DNA of 64,000 nt from contig NZ_CP061281.1 of NCBI RefSeq assembly GCF_014621695.1, positions 7,192,001-7,256,000 of the forward strand. The letters run 5' to 3'. A model generated the notes under the pieces. That model ran no database searches. It had not been told where the DNA came from and saw nothing but the letters and a program-made list of their open reading frames with translations. This stretch comes from Streptomyces xanthii. Lineage in GTDB: Bacteria; Actinomycetota; Actinomycetes; Streptomycetales; Streptomycetaceae. The position numbers and the translations under genes are program-made. Below, piece after piece: positions 1 through 8,495 of the stretch (position 1 is its first letter; each line of letters begins with the position of its first letter).

Positions 1-1
1 C

Positions 2-553
2 TCCGGCGACGAGGTGCTGCCGCGGACCAAGGCGATGCTGTTCACCATCGAGGCCTGGGCCCAGGCGTCCATGGGCAAGGGCCAGGCGATGCGCCGCACC
101 CTCGGTCAGGCGGAGGATCTCTTCGTCTCCGACAAGGGCGACGTGCCGCCGCCGAGCTGGATGCAGATGTTCGACGAGGCGGACCTGCACGGGATGCAGG
201 CCCTGGCGTACCGCACCCTCGCCGAGCACGAGCCCGGTGCCGCCGTCATCGCGCAGCGGCACGCCCAGGAGGCCCTGGCCCTGCGGGCCGGCGGCCGCGA
301 CCGTTCGAAGATCTTCGACCATCTGTCCATGGCCTCGGCCTGCTTCATCGCGGACGATCCCGAACAGGCGGACCGCTACGCACGTCTGGCGCTCTCTTCG
401 ATGGGGTCGAACTCCTCGCACCGCACCTGGGACCGGCTCCGTGAGATGTACCGGCTGACCGGGCACTACGCGGACTACCCGAAGATCGAGGACCTGCGCG
501 AGGAGATCCAGCTGGCGCTGCCCCGGACCCCGGGGAAGAAGCTCCAGGCGTAG
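2..553 (+). CDS. C-terminal part of a TPR-like regulatory protein (5' end outside window)
   Basis: The reading frame is open from the first bases and no start is visible, so only about 183 C-terminal residues are seen. The segment is helical and TPR-like, with Ala/Arg-rich helices and a tail reading KIFDHLSMASACF, then DPEQADRYARLAL, then a long helix with WDRLREMYRLTG. Such tails occur on Streptomyces XRE-type regulators of the NsdA/NsdB kind, which carry an N-terminal HTH and C-terminal TPRs. That assignment is from memory of the family and rests on the tail only. It ends convergent to the phosphatase gene, with the repeat tract between the two stops. Confidence 0.6.
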   Translation, partial: SGDEVLPRTKAMLFTIEAWAQASMGKGQAMRRTLGQAEDLFVSDKGDVPPPSWMQMFDEADLHGMQALAYRTLAEHEPGAAVIAQRHAQEALALRAGGRDRSKIFDHLSMASACFIADDPEQADRYARLALSSMGSNSSHRTWDRLREMYRLTGHYADYPKIEDLREEIQLALPRTPGKKLQA

Positions 554-576
554 TCGGGCACCGGTGCGATCCGGCA

Positions 577-700
577 CCAGGTGCCGTCACGTACCCAGGT
601 GCCGTCACAGGAACCCAAGAGTCAGAAACCCAAGGGTCAGGAACCCAAGAGTCAGAAACCCAAGGGTCAGGAACCCAAGAGTCAGAAACCCAAGGGTCAG
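577..700. repeat. Tandem repeat tract between convergent genes
   Basis: Positions 611-700 hold three perfect copies of a 30-bp unit. Each unit is two near-identical 15-mers, GAACCCAAGAGTCAG and AAACCCAAGGGTCAG, giving six 15-bp periods. Just upstream CCAGGTGCCGTCAC occurs twice, at 577-590 and 595-608, 18 bp apart. The tract lies between two converging stop codons, and the TGA of the minus-strand phosphatase gene (699-697) falls inside the last unit. It is poorer in GC than its surroundings. There are no spacers, so it is not a CRISPR array. Confidence 0.95.
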
Positions 701-2091
701 GAACCGACCCGGGCGACGAGGACGCAGCCGTCGTTCTCCCGCTCGTCCCCGCCGAGCTCGTCCGAGACCATGCGCAGGCACTCCTGCGGGTCCCGGGCGG
801 CGGTGAGGCGCGGGGCGAGGGCGAGCAGCCGGCCCGCCGCCGCGGTGGCCCCGCGGCGTGGCACCAGTCCGTCGGTGTGCAGCAGCAGCAGATCACCGGC
901 GCGCAGGGTCTCCTCGGCCTGCCCGTACGCCGTACCGGCCGGGGCGCCCAGTGGCGAGCCCGCCGGTGACGTGAGGGCGCGCCCGGCGCCGTCGCGGAAC
1001 AGCAGCGGGGCGGGGTGACCGGCCGAGGCCCAGGTCAGCACCCGGGCCACCGGGTCGTACCGGCAGCACAGTGCGCTGCCCAGCCGCGGCTGGGCGGGGG
1101 TGTCCAGGAGGTGGTTCAGCCCGGACAGCAGTCCGGCGGGGTCGGTACCGCACAGAGCCATGCCGCGGGCGGCGCCGAGCAGCATCGCGACGTCCGCGGT
1201 GGCGGCGGCGCCGCGCCCGGGCAGATCGCCGACGCTCAACAGCGTCGCGCCGTCCGCCAGTCCGAGCGCGTCGTACCAGTCGCCGCCCGACGGCGCGCCG
1301 GTCGCGGCGGGGAGGCGCAGCGCGGCGATGTCGAGTCCGCCGGGTGCGCCGGTGGAGGCGCGCGGGACCTGGAGCGAGCCGCGCCACGCGGGTGGCGCGG
1401 CCTCCTGCGGCTCGGGCGGTGCGACGGGCCGGCGGCGCCGGAGGGAGTCACGGGTCTCGCGCACCGTGCGCTGGCTGCGGCGCAGCTCGCTGACGTCCCG
1501 GACGACCGCCCACATCGACGCGGTCGCGCCGTCCGCGTCGAGCACCGGCTCGCCCATCATGTGCACCGTGCGCACGGAACCGTCCGGGCGCACGACACGG
1601 AACTCGCCGTCGATCGGCTTCCCGTCGATCAGGCAGTCGGTGACCATCGAGGTCAGCTTCGGCTGGTCGTCGGCGTGCACCACGGAGGGCAGCTCGTCGA
1701 GCGTGAGGGCGGGCACGGACGGGTCGCGGCCGAGGATCTGGAAGAGCTCCTCGGACCAACTGGCCTCGTCGGTCAGCAGATCCCATTCCGCGCTGCCGAC
1801 CCGGCTGAGCAGGGAGCCCGCGGCCCGCTGGGCGGGCCGGTCGGCGCGCGCGAGGGCCGGACCCTCGCGCAGTTGCGCCAAGTGCCGGTCGAGATCGCTC
1901 AGTTGGTGCACGGCCAGCTCGTAGAGTGCGCGCTGCCAGCGCGCCTCGGGGTCGGCCGCGTCGCCCACGGCGTCACGGCGCACGGCATCGACGTCACCGA
2001 GCAGACGGCGTGTCTGCGAGATCAGCGCGTCGACGGTGCCACGCTCCGGCGGCTGGCCGGCGGGGCGGTCCGCGAAGACATGGGGGGACAT
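697..2091 (-). CDS. PAS domain / SpoIIE-type (PP2C-like) serine phosphatase
   Basis: 464 aa. An N-terminal helical region is followed by a PAS domain (about residues 95-205; WSEELFQILG, then FRVVRPDGSVRTVHM) and a C-terminal SpoIIE phosphatase domain (about 250-460). Visible landmarks are GGDWYDA, VGDLPGRG, SAGHPAPLL and a C-terminal NDGCVLVARV, which supply the usual metal-binding aspartates. The LHTDGLVP segment has Pro where many family members have Glu. Proteins of this type dephosphorylate anti-sigma factor antagonists in Streptomyces partner-switching systems. ATG at 2091 was preferred over an earlier in-frame start at 2187 because GGAG sits 6 nt upstream of it. No partner gene is adjacent. 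Confidence 0.88.
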   Translation of the reverse strand: MSPHVFADRPAGQPPERGTVDALISQTRRLLGDVDAVRRDAVGDAADPEARWQRALYELAVHQLSDLDRHLAQLREGPALARADRPAQRAAGSLLSRVGSAEWDLLTDEASWSEELFQILGRDPSVPALTLDELPSVVHADDQPKLTSMVTDCLIDGKPIDGEFRVVRPDGSVRTVHMMGEPVLDADGATASMWAVVRDVSELRRSQRTVRETRDSLRRRRPVAPPEPQEAAPPAWRGSLQVPRASTGAPGGLDIAALRLPAATGAPSGGDWYDALGLADGATLLSVGDLPGRGAAATADVAMLLGAARGMALCGTDPAGLLSGLNHLLDTPAQPRLGSALCCRYDPVARVLTWASAGHPAPLLFRDGAGRALTSPAGSPLGAPAGTAYGQAEETLRAGDLLLLHTDGLVPRRGATAAAGRLLALAPRLTAARDPQECLRMVSDELGGDERENDGCVLVARVGS

Positions 2092-2371
2092 GACGAACTC
2101 CGATGCAGGCACAGAAGGCCGAGGCTGACGGAAGGACCGGTTAAGACTCTGGCACAGGGCGCGGGACCCCGTAAGGGATTTGGCCATACACGATGCGGTG
2201 GTGCTTCTGGCATATGCCCGAGTCCTCCGGGATGCGTCTTCCGTGCGTCCTGGTCGAACGAGTGGCCGATCCTGGCGTATGCCGCCCTGGTGAGGTGTAT
2301 GGCCCGGGCTGCGTCGAACGGCGTAGGGACGGCTACGCCGTGTCGGACGCTCCCCCTCGGGCCGGCGGTGT

Positions 2372-3274
2372 CTACAGTCCGGCGGGCGTCAGGACCTTGT
2401 CCTTGAGGAGCTCCAGGATCCGGCGGCCCTCGTCCGGGCCCTGCCAGAGGGCGGGGTCGCCGGGGTAGGTGTCGAACAGGACGTGCCGGGCGCCGAGTTC
2501 GGCCAGGGTCGCGACGTCGGCCCGGATCTGGTCGACGCTGCCGTGGCCGAGCGGCCGGTCCTCGGTGTCGGGCACGTCCGCGACCATCAGCTGGATGCGT
2601 GGTGCGAACTCCGGCGCCGGGCGCCCGGCCCGCTCGGCCTCCTCGGCGACCCGCGGCAGCTGTCGCTCCAGCGCGGCCCGCGTGGGCCGGAACGGATGCC
2701 AGGCCTCGCCCAGGCGCCCGGCCCGGCGCAGCGCCGCCGGGGAGTCGCCGCCGACCCAGACCGGGACGTGCGGGGCGGTGGCCGGGGCGGGCGCCGTGCG
2801 GACGCCCTCGAACGAGACGTAGCGGCCCTCGAAGCTGCACGGGTCCTGGGTCCAGGCGGCCCGGATCGCGGTCAGGTACTCGTCGGTGATGGCCCCGCGC
2901 TCCGCGAACGGCACGCCGAGCACCTCGTACTCGGCGGCCGACCAGCCGACGCCCGCGCCGAGGATGAAGCCGCCCTCGTTCAGCTGGTCGATGTTGGCGG
3001 CGAGCCGCGCGGTCTGCAGCGGATGCCGATAGGGGATCACGGTGATGGTCGTGCCGAGCGTCAGGCCGGGCACCCGGCCCGCGAGATGGGCCGCGAGGAC
3101 GAACTGGTCGTAGAAGGGGGCCGGGTAGACCGCGTGCACGTCCGGGGTCACCGCGATGTGGTCCGAGATCATCGCGAAGGTGAAGCCGAGGTCACGCGCG
3201 TCCGTCGCCTGCCGGACGAGGCTCTCGGGGGTCGTGCCGGAGCCGAAGTTGAGGAGATTCACGCCGTATCGCAT
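2372..3274 (-). CDS. LLM-class (luciferase-like, probably F420-dependent) oxidoreductase
   Basis: 300 aa with the TIM-barrel signature of the luciferase-like monooxygenase superfamily: MRYGVNLLNFGSGTTPESLV at the N-terminus, a DLGFTFAMISDH strand, LGTTITVIPYRHP, LGAGVGWSAAEYEVLGV and VPVWVGGDSPAALRRAGRLG. Actinobacterial members mostly use reduced F420 rather than FMN, but the substrate cannot be read from the sequence. The gene stands alone, and the 280 bp between it and the phosphatase start (2092-2371) hold no obvious gene. It is divergent from the exporter gene starting at 3374. Confidence 0.88.
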   Translation of the reverse strand: MRYGVNLLNFGSGTTPESLVRQATDARDLGFTFAMISDHIAVTPDVHAVYPAPFYDQFVLAAHLAGRVPGLTLGTTITVIPYRHPLQTARLAANIDQLNEGGFILGAGVGWSAAEYEVLGVPFAERGAITDEYLTAIRAAWTQDPCSFEGRYVSFEGVRTAPAPATAPHVPVWVGGDSPAALRRAGRLGEAWHPFRPTRAALERQLPRVAEEAERAGRPAPEFAPRIQLMVADVPDTEDRPLGHGSVDQIRADVATLAELGARHVLFDTYPGDPALWQGPDEGRRILELLKDKVLTPAGL

Positions 3275-3336
3275 GGGGCGCAGTCTCGATGATCTTGATC
3301 GCTCCGGCCAAACCCGTGATCGATTTCAAGCCGTGG

Positions 3337-3366
3337 TTGTCAGGGCGTGCTTGCGACCGCTACCTT
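3337..3366 (+). promoter_or_regulatory. Probable promoter of the 3374 MFS gene, leaderless
   Basis: TTGTCA at 3337-3342 and TACCTT at 3361-3366 are separated by 18 bp, matching a HrdB-type promoter. The -10 box ends 7 nt before the ATG at 3374 and there is no Shine-Dalgarno sequence, so transcription would start at or next to the start codon and give a leaderless mRNA. Confidence 0.6.
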
Positions 3367-3373
3367 CACGGCC

Positions 3374-4819
3374 ATGTCCGTTGGAATATCAAACCCACTT
3401 GTCCCGGCCGGACCGTCGGCGCGCGCCACCGCGTGGATCGTCTCCGTCGGCGTCTTCGTCGTGAACCTGGACCTCTTCGTCGTCAACGTCGCCGTGCCCG
3501 CGCTCGGCGCCTCCTTCGACGGCGCCTCGCTCGCCTCCCTGTCCTGGGTCCTCAACGCGTACGCGATCGTGTTCGCCGCCCTGCTCGTGCCTGCCGGGCG
3601 CCTCGCCGACCGGTTCGGCCACCGGCGCGGATTCCTGCTCGGGCTCGCCGTGTTCACCCTCGCGTCCACGCTGTGCGCCCTCGCCCCGGGCGTCGGCTGG
3701 CTGAGCGCCGCGCGCGCCCTCCAGGCTGCGGGCGCCGCCGCCCTCATGCCGACCTCCCTCGCGCTGCTGCTCGTCGCCACGCCCGCCGAGCGGCGCACCC
3801 GGGCCGTGCGCGGCTGGGCGGCGATCGGCGGCATCGCCGCCGGACTCGGGCCCGTCGCCGGAGGCCTGCTGGTCGAACTCGACTGGCGCTGGGTCTTCCT
3901 GGTGAACGTCCCCGTCGGGGTGGCCGGGCTGCTGCTCGGCGCGCGACTGCTGCCCGCGGACCGGCCCGACCGCGGTGGCCCCCTGCCCGACCTGACCGGC
4001 GCCGTCCTGCTGACGGGCGCGATCGGCGTCCTCGCCCTCGGTCTCGTCAAGTCGGATGCCTGGGGCTGGAGTTCGGGCCGCACGCTCGGCGCCCTCGCGG
4101 CCGCCGTGCTGCTCGGCGGCGCGTTCTGGTGGCGCTCGGCCCGCCATCCCGCGCCGGTCGTCGAACTGCCGCTGCTCCGCATCCCCGCGTTCTCGGTCGC
4201 GACCTGCGCCGCCCTGCTGTTCACCGTGGCGTTCGCGGGCCTGCTGCTCACGTCCGTCCTGTGGTGCCGCCAGGTGTGGGGGTACTCGGCGATCCGCACC
4301 GGCCTCGCGATCGCCCCCGGCCCGCTCGTCGTGCCCGTCCTCGCCCTCGGTTCGGGCCCCCTCGTGCGCCGGATCGGCGCGGGCCGCACCGCCGCGCTCG
4401 GCTGTGTGCTGCTCGGGCTGGGTCTCGTGTGGTGGGCGCTGAGCGCCGACCCGGTCCCGCACTACGCCACCGGACTGCTGCCCGGCATGCTCGTCACCGG
4501 AGTCGGCGTCGGACTCGCCCTGCCGACCCTGGTCGGCGCGGCCGCCGCGGCGCTCCCGCCGGACCGCTTCGCGACCGGATCCGCCGTCACCACCATGGCC
4601 CGGCAGACCGGTTCCGTCCTCGGCGTCGCGGTCACCGTGAGCCTCCTCGGACAGCCCGCCACCGCCTCGGCCGCGCTCGACGCCTTCCGCCACGGCTGGT
4701 ACGTCGCCGCCGCCTCGGCGTTCATCGCCGCCGTCGCCGCGCTCCTCCTGCGCCGTGAGGCGCGATCGCCGGTGCCGGCGGCCGCGGGGGCGGCGGAGGT
4801 GTCGCACGGCTCCGCTTGA
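3374..4819 (+). CDS. MFS drug exporter, DHA2 / EmrB-QacA type
   Basis: 481 aa with about 14 predicted membrane segments. After a short N-terminal tail the first helix reads TAWIVSVGVFVVNLDLFVVN, the DHA2 signature. LVPAGRLADRFGHRRGF is the motif A loop, and motif C-like GGIAAGLGPVAGGLL follows. These are proton antiporters that extrude drugs or secondary metabolites. The start at 3374 was chosen over the in-frame ORF start at 3347 because the promoter's -10 box lies 7 nt upstream. The 3' end lies in the first copy of a tandem duplication shared with the convergent LuxR-type gene. Confidence 0.88.
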   Translation: MSVGISNPLVPAGPSARATAWIVSVGVFVVNLDLFVVNVAVPALGASFDGASLASLSWVLNAYAIVFAALLVPAGRLADRFGHRRGFLLGLAVFTLASTLCALAPGVGWLSAARALQAAGAAALMPTSLALLLVATPAERRTRAVRGWAAIGGIAAGLGPVAGGLLVELDWRWVFLVNVPVGVAGLLLGARLLPADRPDRGGPLPDLTGAVLLTGAIGVLALGLVKSDAWGWSSGRTLGALAAAVLLGGAFWWRSARHPAPVVELPLLRIPAFSVATCAALLFTVAFAGLLLTSVLWCRQVWGYSAIRTGLAIAPGPLVVPVLALGSGPLVRRIGAGRTAALGCVLLGLGLVWWALSADPVPHYATGLLPGMLVTGVGVGLALPTLVGAAAAALPPDRFATGSAVTTMARQTGSVLGVAVTVSLLGQPATASAALDAFRHGWYVAAASAFIAAVAALLLRREARSPVPAAAGAAEVSHGSA

Positions 4820-5016
4820 GCGTCAGGCCTTCGGTGAGGTGGACGGGGGTGCGCGGCACGGCTGGTGGGCGGCGCGGCCGCCTCGGCGTCCTTCGCTGCC
4901 GTTGCAGCCTTGCTCCTGCGCCGTGCGGCACGACCACCCGCGGGCCGGTGGCTGCGGGGGCGTCGCGCGGTTCCGTGTGAGCGTCAGGCCTTCGGCGCGG
5001 CCGACGGGGTGCGCGG
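4691..5016. repeat. Tandem duplication of the MFS / LuxR-regulator 3' junction
   Basis: Copy 1 (4691-4856) and copy 2 (4857-5016) are adjacent, both begin CACGGCTGGT and both end GTGCGCGG. Shared landmarks are GCCGCCTCGGCGT, GCTCCT..CTGCGCCGT and GCGTCAGGCCTTCGG. Copy 1 contains the real MFS stop (4817-4819) and an orphan version of the regulator's C-terminal codons ending PKA-stop on the minus strand. Copy 2 contains the real regulator stop (4984-4986) and an orphan MFS tail, translatable as FAAVAALLLRRAARPPAG in another frame against the real FIAAVAALLLRREARSPV. The copies have diverged by substitutions and small indels, so the event is not recent. Confidence 0.85.
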
Positions 5017-7401
5017 CGTGGTGGTGCGGGGCGCGGTGGTCCGCGCCGGCGCTGCCTCGCTCGCATCGGAGTTCGCACTGGAGCCCGCGCCGGTGTGCAG
5101 GGCGGCGATCTGGGAGCGGGAGGTGAAGCCGAGCTTGGTCAGGATGTGCTCGACGTGCGAGTCGACGGTCCGCTTCGACACGACGAGCCGCGCCGCGATC
5201 TCACGGTTCGTCAGACCCTCGCTGACCAGCGCCGCGACCTGCCGCTCGCGCGGCGTCAGCCCGTCCGCCGGGCCCGCGCGCTGCACCGGCACGTCCGGCG
5301 CCGCCGACTCGTCGTCCAGCGCCAGGTCCACCACCGTGTCGAGCGGCAGACCGGCGCCCTCGGTGAACGCGTCGTGATAGCCGTCCGCGCCCAGCGCCGC
5401 CCGGGCCGGGCCCGCCGCGTCCGCGTGCAGTTCGTGCAGGACGGGAATGCCGAACCGGGCCTCCTTCGCGGCCCTGCGCCACAGCGCGTCCGCCGCGCCC
5501 TGGAGCAGGGCCACCCGCTCGAAGTGCCGCAGCCGCGCCGCGTGCCAGGCGAGTCCCTCGAAGAAGTGCGCGAGCCCCATCAGGTCGTGCAGCGCGGCTT
5601 TCGCGCGCAGCCCGTCCCGCGCGCACTCCACCGCCGCCTCGTGCTCGCCCCTGAGCCACAGCCCGACGCTCTTGACCCACAGCGCCCAGCTGCGCGCCCA
5701 CTGCTCCGCGGGCTGCGCGGCGCCCCGGGCCAGCGAGTCGTCGCACCAGTCGATGCCCCGCTGGTGCTCGCCAGAGAGGATCAGCATGAGGCCGCCGTAG
5801 AAGCCGAGCATGCGCAGGCCCGTGTCGTCGCCGAGGGCCGTCATCCGGGTGCGGGCCTCCTCGAAGTCCGCGGCGCAGCCTTCCATGCGGCCCAGGAAGT
5901 ACCGGCGGTGCGCCTGGAAGGCGAGCGTCCACGCGGCGCCGGTCCGGTCCTCGATGCGGGCCGCGATCCGCTCGGCCTCGGCGAGCAGCTCCTCGTTGCC
6001 GCCGCGCTCGCCCTGGATGTCCATGTACCAGCTGGTCAGCCAGAGCGCCTTGACCCGGGTCGGGGTCTCGTCGCGGCAGCCGTCCAGGGTGCGCCGCAGC
6101 CAGTACCGGCCCTCGGTGAGCAGGCCCGTGGCGTGCCAGTAGCCCCACAGGGCCGTCGCCATCTCCAGACCCCGGCCGTGCAGCCGGGGCGTCGTCACGC
6201 AGTACTCGAGCGCGACCCTGACGTTGGCCCGGTCGCGGACCAGGGCGCGCAGCAGCGGGATCTGCGAGTCCCCGGTCCACTCCTGGTCGAAGGCGCGTGC
6301 CACGTCCAGGAAGTACGCGAGGTGCCGGCAGCGGGTGCGTTCCTCGTCGCCCGACGCGGCGAGTCGTTCGAGGCCGTACTCGCGGATCGTGTCGAGCATC
6401 CGGTACCGGGTGCCCTCGGGGGTCTCGACGCGGACGACGACCGATTTCTCGACCAGGGCGATGAGCGCGGTGAGGACGTCGTCCACCGGCAGCGACCGGT
6501 CGTCGGCGCACACCGACTCGGCCGCCTCCAGGCTCAGTTCGCCCGCGAACACGGACAGCCGGGCCCACAGCAGCCGCTCCGGCTCGGTCGACAGGTCGTG
6601 GCTCCAGCCGATCGCCGTGCGCAGGGTCTGGTGGCGCGGCACGGACGTGCGGCGCCCGCCCGTCAGCAGCCGGAACCGGTCGTCGAGCCGGGTGAGCATC
6701 TCGTCCAGGGACACCGCCCGCAGCCGCGACACGGCGAGCTCGATGGCCAGCGGGATGCCGTCGAGCCGGCGGCACAGGGCGAGCACGTCGGAGCGGTTGT
6801 CGTCGCCCACCGTGAACCCGGCCACGGCGGCCGAGGCGCGGTCCGCGAACAGGCGCACCGCGTCGCACTCCTCCCCGTCGCCCGGCGCGGCGACCTCGGG
6901 CACGCCCAGCGGGCCGATCGCGAGGACGTGCTCGCCCGGCACGTCGAGGGGCTGCCGGCTGGTGGCCACGATGCGCAGCCGGGGCGCGGCGCGCAGCAGT
7001 TCGTCGCAGAGCACCGCGCACGCGTCGACCAGGTGCTCGCAGGTGTCGAGCAGCAGCAACAGCTCGCGGTCCTCCAAGTGGTCGGCGACCACCTCGAGCG
7101 CGGGCCGCGCCGTCTGCTCGGGCAGGTCGAGCGCGGCGGCCACCGTGTTGGCGAGCAGCTTCGGGTCGCGCAGCGCGGACAGTTCGACCATCTGTACGCC
7201 GGACGAGAACGTGTCCCGCGCCTCGTGCGCCGCGCGGACCGCCGTACGGGTCTTGCCCACGCCGCCGGGGCCGGTGAGCGTCACGAGCCGGGCCCGGGTC
7301 AACAGCTCGGACACCTGCGCCAGTTCGCGCCGCCGGCCGACGAAACTGGTGGCCTCGGCGGGCAGGTCTCCCGGGGTACGGGGACCGGAACTGCGGTTCA
7401 T
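4984..7401 (-). CDS. Large AAA-ATPase transcriptional regulator with C-terminal LuxR HTH
   Basis: 805 aa. The N-terminal part has a Walker A GPGGVGKT at about residues 44-51, a Walker B-like LLLLLDTCEHL near 120 and the sensor stretch RIVATSRQPLDVPGE. A long helical TPR-like middle follows, then a C-terminal LuxR HTH (about 705-765: LTPRERQVAALVSEGLTNRE). The architecture is that of LAL/SARP-related ATPase regulators, which typically activate secondary-metabolism or transport genes. ATG at 7401 was chosen because the conserved FVGRRREL motif follows closely; the longer frame to 7482 adds non-conserved residues. It converges on the exporter and may control it, which is inference only. Confidence 0.88.
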   Translation of the reverse strand: MNRSSGPRTPGDLPAEATSFVGRRRELAQVSELLTRARLVTLTGPGGVGKTRTAVRAAHEARDTFSSGVQMVELSALRDPKLLANTVAAALDLPEQTARPALEVVADHLEDRELLLLLDTCEHLVDACAVLCDELLRAAPRLRIVATSRQPLDVPGEHVLAIGPLGVPEVAAPGDGEECDAVRLFADRASAAVAGFTVGDDNRSDVLALCRRLDGIPLAIELAVSRLRAVSLDEMLTRLDDRFRLLTGGRRTSVPRHQTLRTAIGWSHDLSTEPERLLWARLSVFAGELSLEAAESVCADDRSLPVDDVLTALIALVEKSVVVRVETPEGTRYRMLDTIREYGLERLAASGDEERTRCRHLAYFLDVARAFDQEWTGDSQIPLLRALVRDRANVRVALEYCVTTPRLHGRGLEMATALWGYWHATGLLTEGRYWLRRTLDGCRDETPTRVKALWLTSWYMDIQGERGGNEELLAEAERIAARIEDRTGAAWTLAFQAHRRYFLGRMEGCAADFEEARTRMTALGDDTGLRMLGFYGGLMLILSGEHQRGIDWCDDSLARGAAQPAEQWARSWALWVKSVGLWLRGEHEAAVECARDGLRAKAALHDLMGLAHFFEGLAWHAARLRHFERVALLQGAADALWRRAAKEARFGIPVLHELHADAAGPARAALGADGYHDAFTEGAGLPLDTVVDLALDDESAAPDVPVQRAGPADGLTPRERQVAALVSEGLTNREIAARLVVSKRTVDSHVEHILTKLGFTSRSQIAALHTGAGSSANSDASEAAPARTTAPRTTTPRTPSAAPKA

Positions 7402-7527
7402 GCGGGGGCACACTCCGTGCGGGCGACGACGGGACCGATCCTTTCCCACGCTATCGGCATCGGGCCCGGTGAAGGAGCTCATCGCGGAGGAACGCGGCCC
7501 GTGAGCACGGAAGTCGGGGCCGCGCGG

Positions 7528-8415
7528 TCACTCCGGCGCGGGCACCATGTCCAGGAACGCGGCCGCGGCGGGGGAGCGGCGCGCCTCGTTCCACACCAGC
7601 CGCTCCTCGCGCACCGGTCCGCCGCGCACCGGCACCGCCGTGAGCCCCGGCAGACGCGGGACCAGCCGGGACGGCAGCAGCGAGATGCCGAGCCCGCCGC
7701 GCACCAGGTCGGCGAGGAAGCCCAGGAAGCGGGCCTCGAACGCCACTTCGCGGTGCAGCCCGGCCGCCTGGAACGCCTCGTCGGTCTGCGCCCGGGCCGC
7801 ACTGCCCGCGGGGAAGTCCACGAACGCCTCGTCCGCCAGGCGCTCCAGCGGCAGCACGGTCCCGCGCCGGGTCCGGGCCAGCGGATGCCCGGGCGCCATC
7901 ACCGCCACGTGGTGGTCGACGGCCAGGGTCCGGCTGCCGAGCCCGGGCCGGTCCGTACGGAACGAGGGCGGCACACCGAGGATCGCGAGGTCCAGGCCGC
8001 CCTCGCGCACCGTGTCCACCAGCGACTCGCTCATGCCGTCGATCAGCTTCAGCCTGACCTGCGGATAGCGGTCGTGGAAGGTGCGCATCAGATCCGGCAC
8101 GTCCAGCGCCGTGACCGTCGAGATCGCGCCGACGGAGAGCCGGCCCCGGATCTCGCCGGTGGCCGCGGCCACCTCGGCGCGCGCACGCTCCGCCGCCTCC
8201 AGGGCCTGCCGGGCGGCCGGAAGGAAGGCCTCGCCCGCGGCGGTCAGCCGCACCCGGCGGCTGGTCCGCTCGAAAAGCCGCGCGCCCAACTCCTTCTCCA
8301 GCTTGGCGATCTGATGGCTCAGCGCCGACTGCACCACCAGGCACCGCTCGGCGGCCCGGGTGAACCCGCCGGTCTCGGCGACGGCGACGACATAGCGCAA
8401 CTGCTGCAGCTCCAT
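7528..8415 (-). CDS. LysR-family transcriptional regulator
   Basis: 295 aa. An N-terminal winged HTH (residues 1-60: MELQQLRYVVAVAETGGFTR, then SALSHQIAKLEKELGARLFER) is followed by a periplasmic-binding-protein-like effector domain (about 90-290; GRLSVGAISTVTALDVPDLM). LysR proteins usually regulate a divergent neighbour. Here that is the MFS gene whose ATG lies 80 bp away, and the intergenic region holds GATC-rich partial dyads near 8425-8450 that could be the operator. The effector is unknown. Confidence 0.92.
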   Translation of the reverse strand: MELQQLRYVVAVAETGGFTRAAERCLVVQSALSHQIAKLEKELGARLFERTSRRVRLTAAGEAFLPAARQALEAAERARAEVAAATGEIRGRLSVGAISTVTALDVPDLMRTFHDRYPQVRLKLIDGMSESLVDTVREGGLDLAILGVPPSFRTDRPGLGSRTLAVDHHVAVMAPGHPLARTRRGTVLPLERLADEAFVDFPAGSAARAQTDEAFQAAGLHREVAFEARFLGFLADLVRGGLGISLLPSRLVPRLPGLTAVPVRGGPVREERLVWNEARRSPAAAAFLDMVPAPE

Positions 8416-8495
8416 GGATCCATCGTGATCCGCGATCGTTCGGATGACAAGGATGTGTTGGACTCATAGGTGGGGGGAGGAGCAGTCTTCCTGAC

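Noticed and set aside
611..700. CRISPR-like array
   Set aside because: Repeats are directly adjacent 15/30-mers with no unique spacers and no cas genes.
5095..8469. 1124-codon plus-strand open frame
   Set aside because: Shadow antisense to the LuxR-type and LysR genes, with no domain sense.
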